Part shown: positions 15,368 to 25,125 of the stretch, one piece after another | Position numbering within the stretch: position 1 is the stretch's first letter | How the letters are laid out: the number at the start of each line of letters is the position of its first letter | Source of the DNA: an uncultured Nitrospira sp. | GTDB taxonomy: Bacteria; Nitrospirota; Nitrospiria; Nitrospirales; Nitrospiraceae | Length of the DNA stretch: 26,314 nucleotides | Assembly (NCBI GenBank): GCA_946479785.1 | Contig: CAMLHQ010000043.1 | Span: forward strand, 1-26,314 | Reading direction: 5' to 3' | The notes under the pieces: generated by a model | Databases searched by the model: none | Seen by the model: the letters and a program-made list of their open reading frames with translations, nothing else | What the model was told of the DNA's origin: nothing | Position numbers and translations under genes: made by a program

Positions 15368-16696
15368 ATGACTGAGCACAGCCAAACCGATCTTTCCCAA
15401 GCAGTCTCTTCGCCTGGGTCATCAGCGGAAGGTCCAGTTCAGCCGATTCCCGAATACGTCGAAGAACTCGTCACGCGTGCAAGGCGGGCGGCCAATCGAC
15501 TGGCAACTTTGTCGACCTCCGTAAAAAATCAAGCCTTATTGGCCATGGCCGATGCGTTGGAAGCCCAATCAGAATCGCTGCTGGCCGCCAACGCTCAAGA
15601 CATCGAAGCGTTTGGTGACACGCCAGAGAAAAAGGCCATGGCCGATCGGTTGCGCCTTACTGACAAGCGGATTACCGAAATGGCCGACGGCATTCGGGAG
15701 GTCGCCAAGTTGCCCGATCCTCTAGGCGAAATGCCGAAGATGTGGACCAGACCGAACGGCATGCAGGTCGGCCGGGTTCGGGTCCCCATCGGCGTGATCG
15801 GAATCATCTATGAATCGCGTCCCAATGTGACGGCAGATTCCTCCGCGCTGTGCCTGAAGTCCGGCAATGCTTGCGTGTTGCGGGGCGGGAGCGAAGCCAT
15901 TCATTCCAATACGGCCATCGCCACGGTGTTGTCCGAGGCAGCGGAAAAATCCGGTGTACCGCCCGGGGCGATCAGTTTCGTTGCCAGACCAGACCGCGAA
16001 CTCGTGCCGGTGCTGCTCAAGAAAGACCGATCGATCGATCTCATTATTCCTCGTGGCGGCGAGTCCTTGATGCGGGTCGTCACGGAACACTCCACCATTC
16101 CCGTGATCAAGCACGATGCCGGCGTATGTCATGTCTATGTTGACGATGAAGCCGATCCGGCCCTGGCCGAGGGGATCTGTCTCAACGCGAAGGTCCAGCG
16201 GCCCTCGACGTGCAATGCGATGGAAACATTGCTGGTGCATCAGACTATCGCCAGAACCTGGCTGGCCGGGTTTATCGATAAGTTGGTGGCGGCCAAAGTT
16301 GAGGTGCGCGGTTGTCAAAAGACGTGTGCGTTATCGTCCGCAGCCAAGCCGGCCAGCGAGAACGACTACGGCAAGGAATTTTTGGATCTGACATTGGCGG
16401 TCAAAGTGGTGAAAAACATCGACGAAGCGATGGACCATATCGCCCGCTATGGCTCCCGCCACACGGAAGCCATCGTCACAAATGATTATAAAAAGGCCAT
16501 GCGATTCCTTCGCGAAGTCGATGCGAGCGCGGTGTTGGTCAACGCGTCGACCAGGCTCAACGACGGCTACCAGTTCGGTCTAGGTGCCGAAATCGGAATC
16601 AGCACTTCTCGAATCCATGCGCGGGGACCGATGGGACTGGAAGAACTTACCTGCTCCAAGTTCATCGTGTTAGGGAGCGGGCAAGTCCGCGAGTAA
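15368..16696 (+). CDS. proA: Gamma-glutamyl phosphate reductase
   Basis: This 442-residue enzyme reduces gamma-glutamyl phosphate to glutamate semialdehyde with NADPH in cytoplasmic proline synthesis. I start at ATG 15368 because AGGAG (15354-15358) precedes it; an in-frame TTG at 15302 coincides with a promoter -35 box and is rejected. Family signatures: VPIGVIGIIYESRPNVTADSS (139-159), CVLRGGSEA, SIDLIIPRGG, and catalytic Cys282 in QRPSTCNAMETLL, then GSRHTEAIVT and RLNDGYQFGLGAEIGIST. About 25 extra N-terminal residues, Ser/Gln/Pro rich, precede the usual start of the fold. No proB is adjacent; the next gene starts directly on the following base. Confidence 0.96.
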   Translation: MTEHSQTDLSQAVSSPGSSAEGPVQPIPEYVEELVTRARRAANRLATLSTSVKNQALLAMADALEAQSESLLAANAQDIEAFGDTPEKKAMADRLRLTDKRITEMADGIREVAKLPDPLGEMPKMWTRPNGMQVGRVRVPIGVIGIIYESRPNVTADSSALCLKSGNACVLRGGSEAIHSNTAIATVLSEAAEKSGVPPGAISFVARPDRELVPVLLKKDRSIDLIIPRGGESLMRVVTEHSTIPVIKHDAGVCHVYVDDEADPALAEGICLNAKVQRPSTCNAMETLLVHQTIARTWLAGFIDKLVAAKVEVRGCQKTCALSSAAKPASENDYGKEFLDLTLAVKVVKNIDEAMDHIARYGSRHTEAIVTNDYKKAMRFLREVDASAVLVNASTRLNDGYQFGLGAEIGISTSRIHARGPMGLEELTCSKFIVLGSGQVRE

Positions 16697-18487
16697 ATGT
16701 CCGCCGATCCCGTCGTTACGGCCCTTCAGACATCCGGCCATCTGCAATTTTCTGAAAACATCTCGTTCAAAGAGAATCTCGATCGTGCCGGGGGGCGAGT
16801 CGTTCGCCGACCAACGGGGCATCTGGTCTTTTATCGGTCCGATGGGCGGCGTTTTTTAGCCACCGATCCTGCGGGCAATCCGTTGCATGAATGCGAATGG
16901 GGCATGGATCCGAAGGGCGGGGTTACGCTTATACGGGCCAGAATCAAGTTGGATTGGGGAGCCTGGGTTGGACTCAAACCGTCCGGCCTGGTCAACGAAA
17001 CCTCGCTGAATCTCGCGACAAAACCGGGATGGCAACGGCTCAAAGCCGATGATCTTCGTGCAATGGCCGCACAGGCCCTGCGCGTGCCGCTCGATGAAGT
17101 GCGCTGGTTTTACCGGGATGAGGATTTCTCGATCAGCCCCAGCGGGATGGCCACCATCCGCCATCGCAAAGATGCATTGTATATGCTTGATGATGGGGAT
17201 TTCGAGCGAGCCCGCTTCATGTCTTGTATGGGCGCGATGCACTGGGGGTCGATTGATTTTCTTCCGGTCGTCGAGCTGTTCAAGTCCCTGTTGCCGGGCA
17301 CCGGCTCCGCCGTCTTTGAGTTGATCCGCGGGCTCTACGATGATCAGAACGAGGGAAAGACCTCTTCGCTCCCGCTACGTTATCGAGGAATTCCGACCTA
17401 TCCATCGGAAGCTGCCTTCCGTCTCTTCAGTAGTTTTTTCGTTCCGCGAGCGTCTCATGCCAAAGATATCCTCTCGCTGTTTATGGACCCCGCGAAAGCC
17501 CACCAGGTCGAGTGGTTCCCATCGCCAACCCCCCCTCGTCGATACTTCGACATTTCGGCTGGTTGTTGCCTGACGGTACAGGGCGGTGCCCTTAAAAAGG
17601 TGACATTGGCGAACGATGTCGCCGGTTTGCCGTATATGAATCCGGAAACCCGTGGCTTTGTTCCCTGCGATCGAACCACACAGATTGTCAACGGGCAGGT
17701 TATCGTGAAGGATCGCGATCAAGAGACCGTTGTCGCAACAACCTTGCCTCAAGAATGCCACGAAGAGCCGGTCCTATCTCCGTCTGCGCCTGTCAGCCCT
17801 GTCGATTGGCGATCGTTGTTTCTCAAAGGCGTACCACCAATTGCGCCAGAAGAGGCCTATGGTATGGTGTTGCTCTACCCGCAGGATGATACAGAAATCG
17901 ATGAGTTGGCCACCCAACCATTTGTTGCGGACTATATCGAAGATGTGGCCGAGCAGGATCGAGAGATCGGGAACATTCTGGCGCGGGCTGAGCGCGTGCT
18001 CATCGAGAACGGCGATGCGGTCATCGCCACCTGCATTGTGTTCGATCGACCACGTGACTATACGGTCCGCGTGCAGGTCCCGGCGTTCGCACAGAAACAG
18101 GCCCAACAACTGTGGAGTGTCTGTGCTCGGTTGCAGCGCTGGGACTGGCTGAACCGTATTCGATTTGTTCCAATCGCTCGCTGGCAACAGGACCCCTCTT
18201 CGGCCCATGCCTTCGATCTGGCGTATCAGTGGATTCCCTTTGCGATGGAAGACGATCCTCTCCAGCTGCTCACTGCCATGAAGGAGCTGCGACTCACACT
18301 CCGTTCAGGAGGCCATGCTTTCGTCATGGGTCCGACAAGTCTTTCGGCCTGCTTGGCCCCATCGGGATTTCGGATGATCTGGAAGGAATCGGTGGAACAA
18401 CTGCCGACGTTTCGCATGCATCGAACGATATTGCCCAAGGCTCGGCTCAAGGCTGGACTCACGCTCTACCACGTCAAGGGAAGCTGA
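16697..18487 (+). CDS. Uncharacterised 596-residue protein, C-terminal methyltransferase-like pattern
   Basis: The ATG at 16697 abuts the proA stop with no gap, implying one transcript and coupled translation. I do not recognise the family. There is no signal peptide or clear membrane segment, so it is probably cytoplasmic. Residues 1-110 look strand-rich. A central part contains WGSIDFLPVVELFKSLLPG and SSFFVPRASHAKDILSLF. Residues 512-596 (WIPFAMEDDPLQLLTAMKEL, LRSGGHAFVMGP, then a hairpin-like end GLTLYHVKGS) resemble the last strands of a class I SAM-dependent methyltransferase, where a helix and GG-turn precede strand 5 and an antiparallel hairpin ends the fold. The glycine-rich SAM-binding loop is not visible, so an active methyltransferase is doubtful. 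Codon use looks like its neighbours. Confidence 0.8.
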   Translation: MSADPVVTALQTSGHLQFSENISFKENLDRAGGRVVRRPTGHLVFYRSDGRRFLATDPAGNPLHECEWGMDPKGGVTLIRARIKLDWGAWVGLKPSGLVNETSLNLATKPGWQRLKADDLRAMAAQALRVPLDEVRWFYRDEDFSISPSGMATIRHRKDALYMLDDGDFERARFMSCMGAMHWGSIDFLPVVELFKSLLPGTGSAVFELIRGLYDDQNEGKTSSLPLRYRGIPTYPSEAAFRLFSSFFVPRASHAKDILSLFMDPAKAHQVEWFPSPTPPRRYFDISAGCCLTVQGGALKKVTLANDVAGLPYMNPETRGFVPCDRTTQIVNGQVIVKDRDQETVVATTLPQECHEEPVLSPSAPVSPVDWRSLFLKGVPPIAPEEAYGMVLLYPQDDTEIDELATQPFVADYIEDVAEQDREIGNILARAERVLIENGDAVIATCIVFDRPRDYTVRVQVPAFAQKQAQQLWSVCARLQRWDWLNRIRFVPIARWQQDPSSAHAFDLAYQWIPFAMEDDPLQLLTAMKELRLTLRSGGHAFVMGPTSLSACLAPSGFRMIWKESVEQLPTFRMHRTILPKARLKAGLTLYHVKGS

Positions 18488-18540
18488 ATAACTTGAGATT
18501 TTCAGATTGGTTGTCCGTGGGGCGCCGATAGCCGGCAGAC

Positions 18541-18570
18541 TTGACAGGCTTCGTCCGGCCTCAGTAAGAT
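18541..18570 (+). promoter_or_regulatory. pyr operon promoter
   Basis: A perfect -35 box TTGACA (18541-18546) and TAAGAT (18565-18570) are separated by 18 bp. Transcription would begin near 18577, giving a leader of about 114 nt before the first possible pyrR start. This explains the otherwise unassigned gap after the 596-residue gene. Confidence 0.7.
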
Positions 18571-18584
18571 AGTTGAACCTTTAA

Positions 18585-18606
18585 TGCTCATCCTGAGAGG
18601 TGAGCA
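18585..18606 (+). promoter_or_regulatory. PyrR-binding RNA hairpin in the pyr leader
   Basis: TGCTCA (18585-18590) and TGAGCA (18601-18606) are perfectly complementary and enclose TCCTGAGAGG (18591-18600). That core matches the conserved PyrR-binding loop UCCNGNGAGG known from Bacillus-type pyr leaders (consensus recalled as ARUCCNGNGAGGYU). Its downstream arm ends on the first base of the AAGGAG ribosome binding site of the leader ORF. The element lies just after the promoter and ahead of pyrR itself, as expected for autoregulation with UMP as co-repressor. Confidence 0.72.
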
Positions 18607-18616
18607 AGGAGTGTAT

Positions 18617-19266
<650 letters not shown>

Positions 19267-19279
19267 AGGAGATGGCGCG

Positions 19280-20200
19280 ATGAGCCTCAAACGCAAAGAC
19301 CTCCTGAGCTTGGCTCCCTTGTCAGTGGAAGAAATTAAGCTGATTCTTGAAACCGCGGACTCCTTTAAGGAAGTGACCGGGCGGGAAATCAAGAAAGTAC
19401 CGGCGCTTCGAGGTAGGACTGTCGTCAATCTGTTTTTCGAGCCCAGCACAAGGACGAGGACGTCGTTCGAACTTGCCGCCAAGCGGTTGAGCGCCGACGT
19501 CATCAATTTTTCTCCCTCCTCAAGCAGTGTCGTCAAAGGAGAAACGCTGCTCGATACAGCCCGTAATATCGAGGCGATGCAGGCCGATATCATCGTGCTG
19601 CGGCATTCGTCCGCCGGTGCAGCGGAGACGCTAGCACGCGGCGTCAAATCCTCGGTCATTAATGCGGGAGACGGGTGGCACGAGCATCCGACCCAGGCTT
19701 TGCTCGACCTCTACACGATTCGCGAACGGGGAATGTCGTTCGAGGGACTTCGTGTGGCCATCGTCGGCGATGTGTCACACAGCCGAGTGGCGCGATCGAA
19801 CATCCATGCGTTGGCCAAACTCGGCGCCGAAGTCCGTGTCGTCGGCCCTCCCACGATGATTCCGATGGGAGTCGATAAGCTGGGGGCCAAGGTCTTTTAC
19901 AACCTTGATGAGGCTTTGCGGGGGGTCCAGGTCATCATGATGTTGCGGTTGCAATTGGAACGGCAGGGACGGGCGCTCTTTCCGACGATTCGAGAATATG
20001 CGCGCCTGTATGGTTTGACGTCCGACCGTGTGAAGCTGGCTGAACCGGGAGCGATCGTCATGCATCCGGGTCCCATTAATCGAGGGGTTGAAATTGCGCC
20101 GGAGGTTGCGGATAGTTTGTCGTCGGTGATCTTGGATCAAGTGGCGAACGGCGTGGCCGTGCGCATGGCTATTTTATACCTAATGTCAGGAGCCAATTAA
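19280..20200 (+). CDS. pyrB: Aspartate carbamoyltransferase catalytic subunit
   Basis: This 306-residue enzyme forms carbamoyl-aspartate from carbamoyl phosphate and aspartate. The start ATG 19280 has AAGGAGA just upstream; an earlier in-frame ATG lies inside pyrR and is rejected. Signatures: carbamoyl-phosphate loop [11 protein letters not shown] (54-64), the K87 loop [35 protein letters not shown] (131-147), and [12 protein letters not shown] (261-272). The length is typical. No pyrI regulatory subunit is present, which agrees with control by PyrR rather than allosteric PyrI. Confidence 0.97.
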   Translation: MSLKRKDLLSLAPLSVEEIKLILETADSFKEVTGREIKKVPALRGRTVVNLFFEPSTRTRTSFELAAKRLSADVINFSPSSSSVVKGETLLDTARNIEAMQADIIVLRHSSAGAAETLARGVKSSVINAGDGWHEHPTQALLDLYTIRERGMSFEGLRVAIVGDVSHSRVARSNIHALAKLGAEVRVVGPPTMIPMGVDKLGAKVFYNLDEALRGVQVIMMLRLQLERQGRALFPTIREYARLYGLTSDRVKLAEPGAIVMHPGPINRGVEIAPEVADSLSSVILDQVANGVAVRMAILYLMSGAN

Positions 20201-20202
20201 TT

Positions 20203-21486
20203 GTGGCGATTGTGATTCAAGGCGGACACATCATCGATCCGGGACGATTCAATGGTGTCGGCGATCTCTTGATCGATCAAGGGAAAATCATAGCCATCGG
20301 GCCGGACGTCAAGGCTCCGGCTGGGGTAACAAAAATTTCGGCCAAGGGACGGCTCGTCGTGCCGGGGTTCGTCGATCTCCATGTGCATTTTCGCGAACCG
20401 GGATTTGAATATAAAGAAACGATTGAGAGCGGAGCGGCATCGGCCGTTGCCGGCGGGTTTACCACGGTCTGTTGCATGCCCAATACGAATCCCGTGAATG
20501 ACAATCAGGCGATCACTGAGTTCATCCTCGAGCGCGGGCGCACCGCGGGTCTGGCGAATGTGTTGCCGATCGGGGCGATCACCAAAGGCTCGGAAGGAAA
20601 AGAATTGGCTGAGATCGGCGATCTGCGCCGCGCGGGCTGTGTCGCGATTTCTGACGATGGCAAACCGGTGATGAACAGTCTGGTCATGCGCAGGGCAATG
20701 GAATATGCGTTGGCTTTTGATGTACCTGTCGTTGATCATTGCGAGGATTTGCACCTTGCCGAGGGCGGATGCATGAACGAAGGACTCATCTCGACGGAGC
20801 TGGGTCTCCCCGGCATTCCGGCTGCGGCCGAAGACGTGATGGTGGCGCGCAATGTGTCCTTAGCTGAGTTGACGGGAGCCCGGTTGCACCTGGCCCATAT
20901 CAGCACGGTGGGATCAGTGCGAATGGTCCGCGAGGCGAAGTCGCGTGGGATCAAGGTCACGGCTGAAGCCTGTCCGCATCACTTTACGCTGACGGAGGAG
21001 GTCGTCCGCGGATTTAATACGCTTGCAAAAATGAATCCGCCGCTTCGAACGTGGAAGGACGTGCAGGCCATCAAACAAGGGTTGCGCGACGGTACGATCG
21101 ATGTGATTGCGACGGATCATGCGCCGCACGCGACGCAGGAAAAGCAGCAGGGGTTCACCGAAGCTCCGTTTGGGATCGTCGGACTGGAAACGGCGCTGTC
21201 TCTGACGCTCGCGCTCGTCGATGAAGGGATTCTGTCGATGGAATCGGCGATCGAGAAACTGACCACCGCTCCGGCAAAAGCCTTCAGTCTGCAGAAAGGC
21301 ACGTTAGCGGTGGGAGCCGATGCCGATGTTGCCATAGTCGATCCGCAGGTGCAGTGGGAAGTTGATCCGAGCAACTTTCGCTCGAAGAGCCGCAACACTC
21401 CGTTTGCCGGCTGGAAAGTGAAGGGGCTGGTGCGGACGACGATTGTGGGGGGTCGAGTCGTATTCGAGGCGCCGGTGTCGGCGTGA
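20203..21486 (+). CDS. pyrC: Dihydroorotase (class I)
   Basis: This 427-residue zinc amidohydrolase cyclises carbamoyl-aspartate to dihydroorotate. GTG start at 20203 with AGGAG at 20188-20192. Metal-binding motifs: HVHFREPG (60-67), VDHCED with H179, LAHIST with H232, and ATDHAPH with D305. CMPNTNPV and FGIVGLETAL are class I (PyrC/AllB-type) markers. Metal ligands are intact, so it should be active rather than a PyrC-like pseudo-subunit. The stop overlaps the next gene by 4 bp (GTGA). Confidence 0.96.
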   Translation: MAIVIQGGHIIDPGRFNGVGDLLIDQGKIIAIGPDVKAPAGVTKISAKGRLVVPGFVDLHVHFREPGFEYKETIESGAASAVAGGFTTVCCMPNTNPVNDNQAITEFILERGRTAGLANVLPIGAITKGSEGKELAEIGDLRRAGCVAISDDGKPVMNSLVMRRAMEYALAFDVPVVDHCEDLHLAEGGCMNEGLISTELGLPGIPAAAEDVMVARNVSLAELTGARLHLAHISTVGSVRMVREAKSRGIKVTAEACPHHFTLTEEVVRGFNTLAKMNPPLRTWKDVQAIKQGLRDGTIDVIATDHAPHATQEKQQGFTEAPFGIVGLETALSLTLALVDEGILSMESAIEKLTTAPAKAFSLQKGTLAVGADADVAIVDPQVQWEVDPSNFRSKSRNTPFAGWKVKGLVRTTIVGGRVVFEAPVSA

Positions 21487-21998
21487 GTCGTCGCACCAGG
21501 TGGTGGCTGACTTGTGCGCTGAGTCTCGAAATTCTCGCCCTCGGCGTCTGGGTCGGAGGGTTGATCGTGTTGATCGGCGCTGTGATTCCCGCCGTGTTTA
21601 ACACGTTCGGGGGACAGGATGCTGGCGGCTTCTTTCTGACCAGAGCCTTCGAAGGGTACAACCGCTTGGTCCTGGTCGCGTTGGCGATTCTTGTCTTCGC
21701 TATGAGCTATCGCTGGTGGAGTGGTGAGGTTGCGGTCAGTCGTGGAGAATGGGTTCTCGTCAGTGTTATGGGACTGATTGCAGCTTTGATCATTGTGGTC
21801 CTGCATCCGCAGGCGGCCGCATTGCAGGCGGATGCGTTTGCAATCAAAGACGAGCAGGCGAGAAAGGCCGCATTTGAAGCCTTCTTTCGTTTCCATATGC
21901 CAATTCGTTCTCTCTATATGGTGAATGTGCTGTTGGGGATTTGGTTGATGGTCCTGAAAGCTAAACGATCACTGCGGCAAGAAGGGATGCCGGCATGA
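21483..21998 (+). CDS. DUF4149-like four-helix membrane protein
   Basis: This 171-residue integral membrane protein starts at GTG 21483, overlapping the pyrC stop. Four hydrophobic segments are visible, at about 9-37, 58-76, 89-109 and 141-159. [17 protein letters not shown] near the start and [24 protein letters not shown] near the end match the TMEM205/DUF4149-type pattern as I recall it. The function of this family is not established. Its stop overlaps carA by 4 bp, so it is embedded in the pyrimidine operon and translated in coupling with both neighbours. A link to nucleotide synthesis is not evident. Confidence 0.7.
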   Translation: MSRRTRWWLTCALSLEILALGVWVGGLIVLIGAVIPAVFNTFGGQDAGGFFLTRAFEGYNRLVLVALAILVFAMSYRWWSGEVAVSRGEWVLVSVMGLIAALIIVVLHPQAAALQADAFAIKDEQARKAAFEAFFRFHMPIRSLYMVNVLLGIWLMVLKAKRSLRQEGMPA

Positions 21999-23167
21999 AG
22001 AAGGCACTCTTGGCATTGGCTGACGGGATGGTGTTTGAAGGCCACGCACTCGGGTACGAAGGAGAGGCGATTGGCGAAGTGGTGTTTAATACGGCCATGA
22101 CCGGGTACCAGGAAGTCCTGACCGACCCCTCCTATAAAGGTCAGATTATTACGATGACCTGCCCGCACATCGGTAATTATGGGGTCACTCCCGAAGATGT
22201 CGAGTCGACTCGCATCTGGGCGGAAGGGTTCGTGGTCAAGGAAGCCAGCCAACTGGCGAGCAACTGGCGCAGCCGGCAAGGTCTCCAAGACTACATGCAG
22301 GCGTCAAAGATTGTCGGCATCGAAGGACTTGATACCAGGGCGCTGACACGCCATTTACGCGAGCACGGCTCACAGCAGGGGCTGATCACCCACGTCGAAG
22401 GCAATTGGCAGCGAGCCGTTGAAAGAGCCAAACAGGCTCCCGGTATCATTGGCCGCGATTTGGCGGCCGAGGTCACTTGCTCCAACAGTTATCAATGGAC
22501 AGAAGGCTCCGGTGAATGGGCTCCGGTGTCAGACGGCACCGCGTCTGCACCTAGGCGTCGGTGGCGGGTTGCGGCCTATGATTTTGGTGTGAAGCAGAAC
22601 ATTCTTCGTCGGCTGGTTGATGTGGGGTGCGACGTGACAGTAGTGCCGGCGTCGACGACCGCGAAGCAGGTTGAAGCCCTCAACCCAGATGGCATTTTTC
22701 TCTCGAACGGACCGGGCGACCCAGAGGCAGTGGCTTACGCGATGGAAGCTGTGGAGCAACTCATCGGTCGCCGTCCGATTTTCGGCATCTGTTTGGGACA
22801 CCAAATTCTCGGGCTGGCACTAGGACTCAAGACATACAAGCTGAAGTTCGGCCACCATGGGGCCAATCATCCGGTGATGGATCTGCGGACGAGAAAAGTG
22901 GAGATTACCTCACAGAACCACAATTTTGCCGTACAGATCTCCGCCCCTTTCAAGACGGTTCCGCACCAGCCACCGCTTGTCGACAGCAAGTTCGGAAAGG
23001 TGGCCGTAACACATGTGAGTTTAAACGACCATTCCATCGAGGGGTTGGCCTGTATGGATCAGCCCGTGTTTTCGGTACAATATCACCCCGAGGCTTCGCC
23101 GGGGCCCCATGACTCGGCCTATCTGTTTGCCGAATTTGTTCAGCTGATGGAGAAATCAAATGGATAA
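21995..23167 (+). CDS. carA: Carbamoyl-phosphate synthase small subunit
   Basis: This 390-residue glutaminase subunit supplies ammonia to CarB for carbamoyl phosphate. The N-terminal CPSase domain has [21 protein letters not shown] (27-47) and CPHIGNYGV. The class I glutamine amidotransferase domain has FLSNGPGDP (235-243), nucleophile Cys266 in [12 protein letters not shown], and H364/E366 in [10 protein letters not shown]. Length and catalytic triad are normal. The start is an ATGA overlap with the previous gene, and the end overlaps sppA by 8 bp. Confidence 0.97.
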   Translation: MKKALLALADGMVFEGHALGYEGEAIGEVVFNTAMTGYQEVLTDPSYKGQIITMTCPHIGNYGVTPEDVESTRIWAEGFVVKEASQLASNWRSRQGLQDYMQASKIVGIEGLDTRALTRHLREHGSQQGLITHVEGNWQRAVERAKQAPGIIGRDLAAEVTCSNSYQWTEGSGEWAPVSDGTASAPRRRWRVAAYDFGVKQNILRRLVDVGCDVTVVPASTTAKQVEALNPDGIFLSNGPGDPEAVAYAMEAVEQLIGRRPIFGICLGHQILGLALGLKTYKLKFGHHGANHPVMDLRTRKVEITSQNHNFAVQISAPFKTVPHQPPLVDSKFGKVAVTHVSLNDHSIEGLACMDQPVFSVQYHPEASPGPHDSAYLFAEFVQLMEKSNG

Positions 23168-24128
23168 GATTCAGAGGGTACCGATCTCTCTCTTGCTCTT
23201 GATCTCAGCTGCGGTTCAGTACGGGTGCGTTACGATCAATCTCTTGGAACCGCCTGGGCCTGTGCAGGAGGTGCAGCTCAGCGGATCAGGCGACGGCAAG
23301 GTATTGCTGCTCGATCTGTCCGGTGTCATTAGTTCGCAGGACAAAGATGGGTTGATTCCGCAGCCCAATTTACTGGCAACCTTTAAGGAGGAGCTGACCA
23401 AAGCATCGAAAGACGAAAAGATCAAGGCGGTAGTCTTGCGGATCAACAGCCCCGGCGGTACGGTCAATGCGTCGGACATTCTCTACCATGAACTTAAAAC
23501 CTTCAAAGCCAACAAAAAAATTCCGGTTATCGCCTCGATGATGGATGTGGCGGCGTCCGGAGGCTATTACTTGGCGATGGCTACTGATGCAATTCTGGTC
23601 CATCCTTCGACCGTGACGGGTAGCATCGGCGTCATCATGCTGACGGTCAATGCCAAGGGCCTTTTGGAAAAAGTCGGCGTCGAGGCCAATGCCATTACGT
23701 CCGGACCTCGCAAGGATATGGGCTCTCCCTTTCGCACCATGACGGCGGAGGAAAAACTAATTTTCCAAGGTGTCATCGATTCGTTCTACGATCGGTTTTT
23801 GGCGGTCGTGCAAGAAGGGCGGCCGCACTTGTCGGCGGATCAGATTAAGAAACTTGCAGACGGGCGTATTTATTCCGGCGAGCAGGCCAAGGCGGCGGGT
23901 CTCGTCGATGAGGTCGGCTATCTGGATGAAGCCATTGACCTGGCAAAGAAAAATGCCGGCCTGACCGAGGCACGCATCGTGACCTACCGCCGGCATGGTG
24001 AGTATCAGAACAATATCTACTCGCGGTTGTTCGGGACCAGTTCAGGGCTGAGCAGTTTGGCAAGTATGGATCTGCTGTCGATCGTTCGCGGCGGAAGCCC
24101 GCAGTTCATGTATCTCTGGATGCCGTAG
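23160..24128 (+). CDS. sppA: Signal peptide peptidase SppA, short (36K-type) form
   Basis: This 322-residue serine protease of the ClpP/crotonase fold degrades leftover signal peptides at the membrane. An N-terminal hydrophobic segment (8-22) ends in QYGC; Cys23 could be lipidated, but the -3 position is Gln, so the lipobox is non-canonical. [17 protein letters not shown] (96-112), nucleophile S133 in [22 protein letters not shown], and general base K185 in SGPRKDMGS are present. The Ser-Lys spacing of 52 is the same as I recall for Bacillus SppA (S147/K199). It is translationally coupled to carA by an 8-bp overlap and followed 7 bp later by a metalloprotease gene. Confidence 0.92.
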   Translation: MDKIQRVPISLLLLISAAVQYGCVTINLLEPPGPVQEVQLSGSGDGKVLLLDLSGVISSQDKDGLIPQPNLLATFKEELTKASKDEKIKAVVLRINSPGGTVNASDILYHELKTFKANKKIPVIASMMDVAASGGYYLAMATDAILVHPSTVTGSIGVIMLTVNAKGLLEKVGVEANAITSGPRKDMGSPFRTMTAEEKLIFQGVIDSFYDRFLAVVQEGRPHLSADQIKKLADGRIYSGEQAKAAGLVDEVGYLDEAIDLAKKNAGLTEARIVTYRRHGEYQNNIYSRLFGTSSGLSSLASMDLLSIVRGGSPQFMYLWMP

Positions 24129-24135
24129 GAGCGAT

Positions 24136-25119
24136 ATGGTCTGGGTCCCCGTTAATACGTCCTCCGATCGAGCCGACTCCATGTCGCGCGCGTTGGCGAC
24201 GCCAGTCGGCCGGCGAGCTATGCTGGTTCTTGGCGCACGCGGCGTCGCAGGACTTTGGGCGGCGTTGGGAGGAGGAGCCGCTTTGGGGCTCTTCGGCACG
24301 CTCTCCGGTTGTTATCGCGCGCCGGGGACTGCTCGCGACCAGCTGATTTTCTTTTCCGAAGAGAAAGAACTCCAGTTCGGCCTCAGCGCCTATCGGGAAG
24401 TCTTGCGGCAATCACGTCTGAGCGAAAATCCCGAGATCAACGAACAAGTCCAGCGTGTGGGTAAGAGAATCGCAGATGTGGCCAACAAGCCGGAGTACCA
24501 GTGGGAATTCGCGGTGATCGAAGACGAGAAGATGGTGAACGCCTTCTGTCTGCCCGGCGGGAAGGTGGCTGTCTTTACCGGAATTCTCAAACACACGAAG
24601 ACCGATGCGGGGCTCGCGACTGTAATGGGACATGAAATTGCCCATGCGCTTCAACGCCATGGCGTGGAACGGATGAGCCGGAGCATTCTCGATCAGATCG
24701 CTCAACTCGGTGCCATAGGAGCTGCTGCGGCCGGCCAGTCAAGTGGAGGCGCCATTCAAGGACTCCTAGGCGCCTATGGCGTGAATGTGTCGTTGCCATT
24801 CAATCGCAAACAGGAATCCGAGGCTGACTACATCGGACTGCGATTGATGTCGCAAGCGGGTTACGATCCGCGGGAAGCCGTGCCGTTCTGGGAGCGCATG
24901 AGCGGTTGTCCCAGACAGATGATCGATAAACTGTGTTTCCGCTCGCAGCATGCGATTCCAGAGTTTCTGTCGACGCACCCATCCGACGTGACCCGCATTA
25001 ATCAACTGGAAGCCTGGTTACCCGAAGCGTTGCGGTACTATCACGGGTCCGGAGAAGGGGATGCACCAACCCCAGCACCGTACAGGCCGGCGATTGGACC
25101 GTTGCCCCAATCCAGCTAG
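24136..25119 (+). CDS. M48-family zinc metalloprotease lipoprotein
   Basis: This 327-residue protease starts at ATG 24136 with TAGGAG (24127-24132) upstream; ATG 24181 is an alternative that keeps the signal. The signal region has GRRAMLVLG, a hydrophobic Ala/Gly run, then lipobox LSGC (Cys59), predicting a periplasmic lipid-anchored enzyme. Zinc motif HEIAH is at 166-170 and the third ligand is likely E229 in KQESEADYIGLRLM. NAFCLPGGKVAVFTGIL (135-151) and THPSDVTRINQLE (280-292) are typical of the M48 Oma1/LoiP/BepA group. It has no TPR domain, so it is closer to LoiP than to BepA. Likely role: outer-membrane or envelope protein quality control. Confidence 0.9.
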   Translation: MVWVPVNTSSDRADSMSRALATPVGRRAMLVLGARGVAGLWAALGGGAALGLFGTLSGCYRAPGTARDQLIFFSEEKELQFGLSAYREVLRQSRLSENPEINEQVQRVGKRIADVANKPEYQWEFAVIEDEKMVNAFCLPGGKVAVFTGILKHTKTDAGLATVMGHEIAHALQRHGVERMSRSILDQIAQLGAIGAAAAGQSSGGAIQGLLGAYGVNVSLPFNRKQESEADYIGLRLMSQAGYDPREAVPFWERMSGCPRQMIDKLCFRSQHAIPEFLSTHPSDVTRINQLEAWLPEALRYYHGSGEGDAPTPAPYRPAIGPLPQSS

Positions 25120-25125
25120 TCCTTC

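Noticed and set aside
15722..16318. 198-codon minus-strand frame opposite proA
   Set aside because: It covers the most conserved part of proA on the other strand and shows no motif.
21117..21896. 259-codon minus-strand frame opposite pyrC and the DUF4149-like gene
   Set aside because: It lies opposite two well-supported coupled genes; its Thr/Pro/Ser-rich translation is typical of antisense shadow frames.
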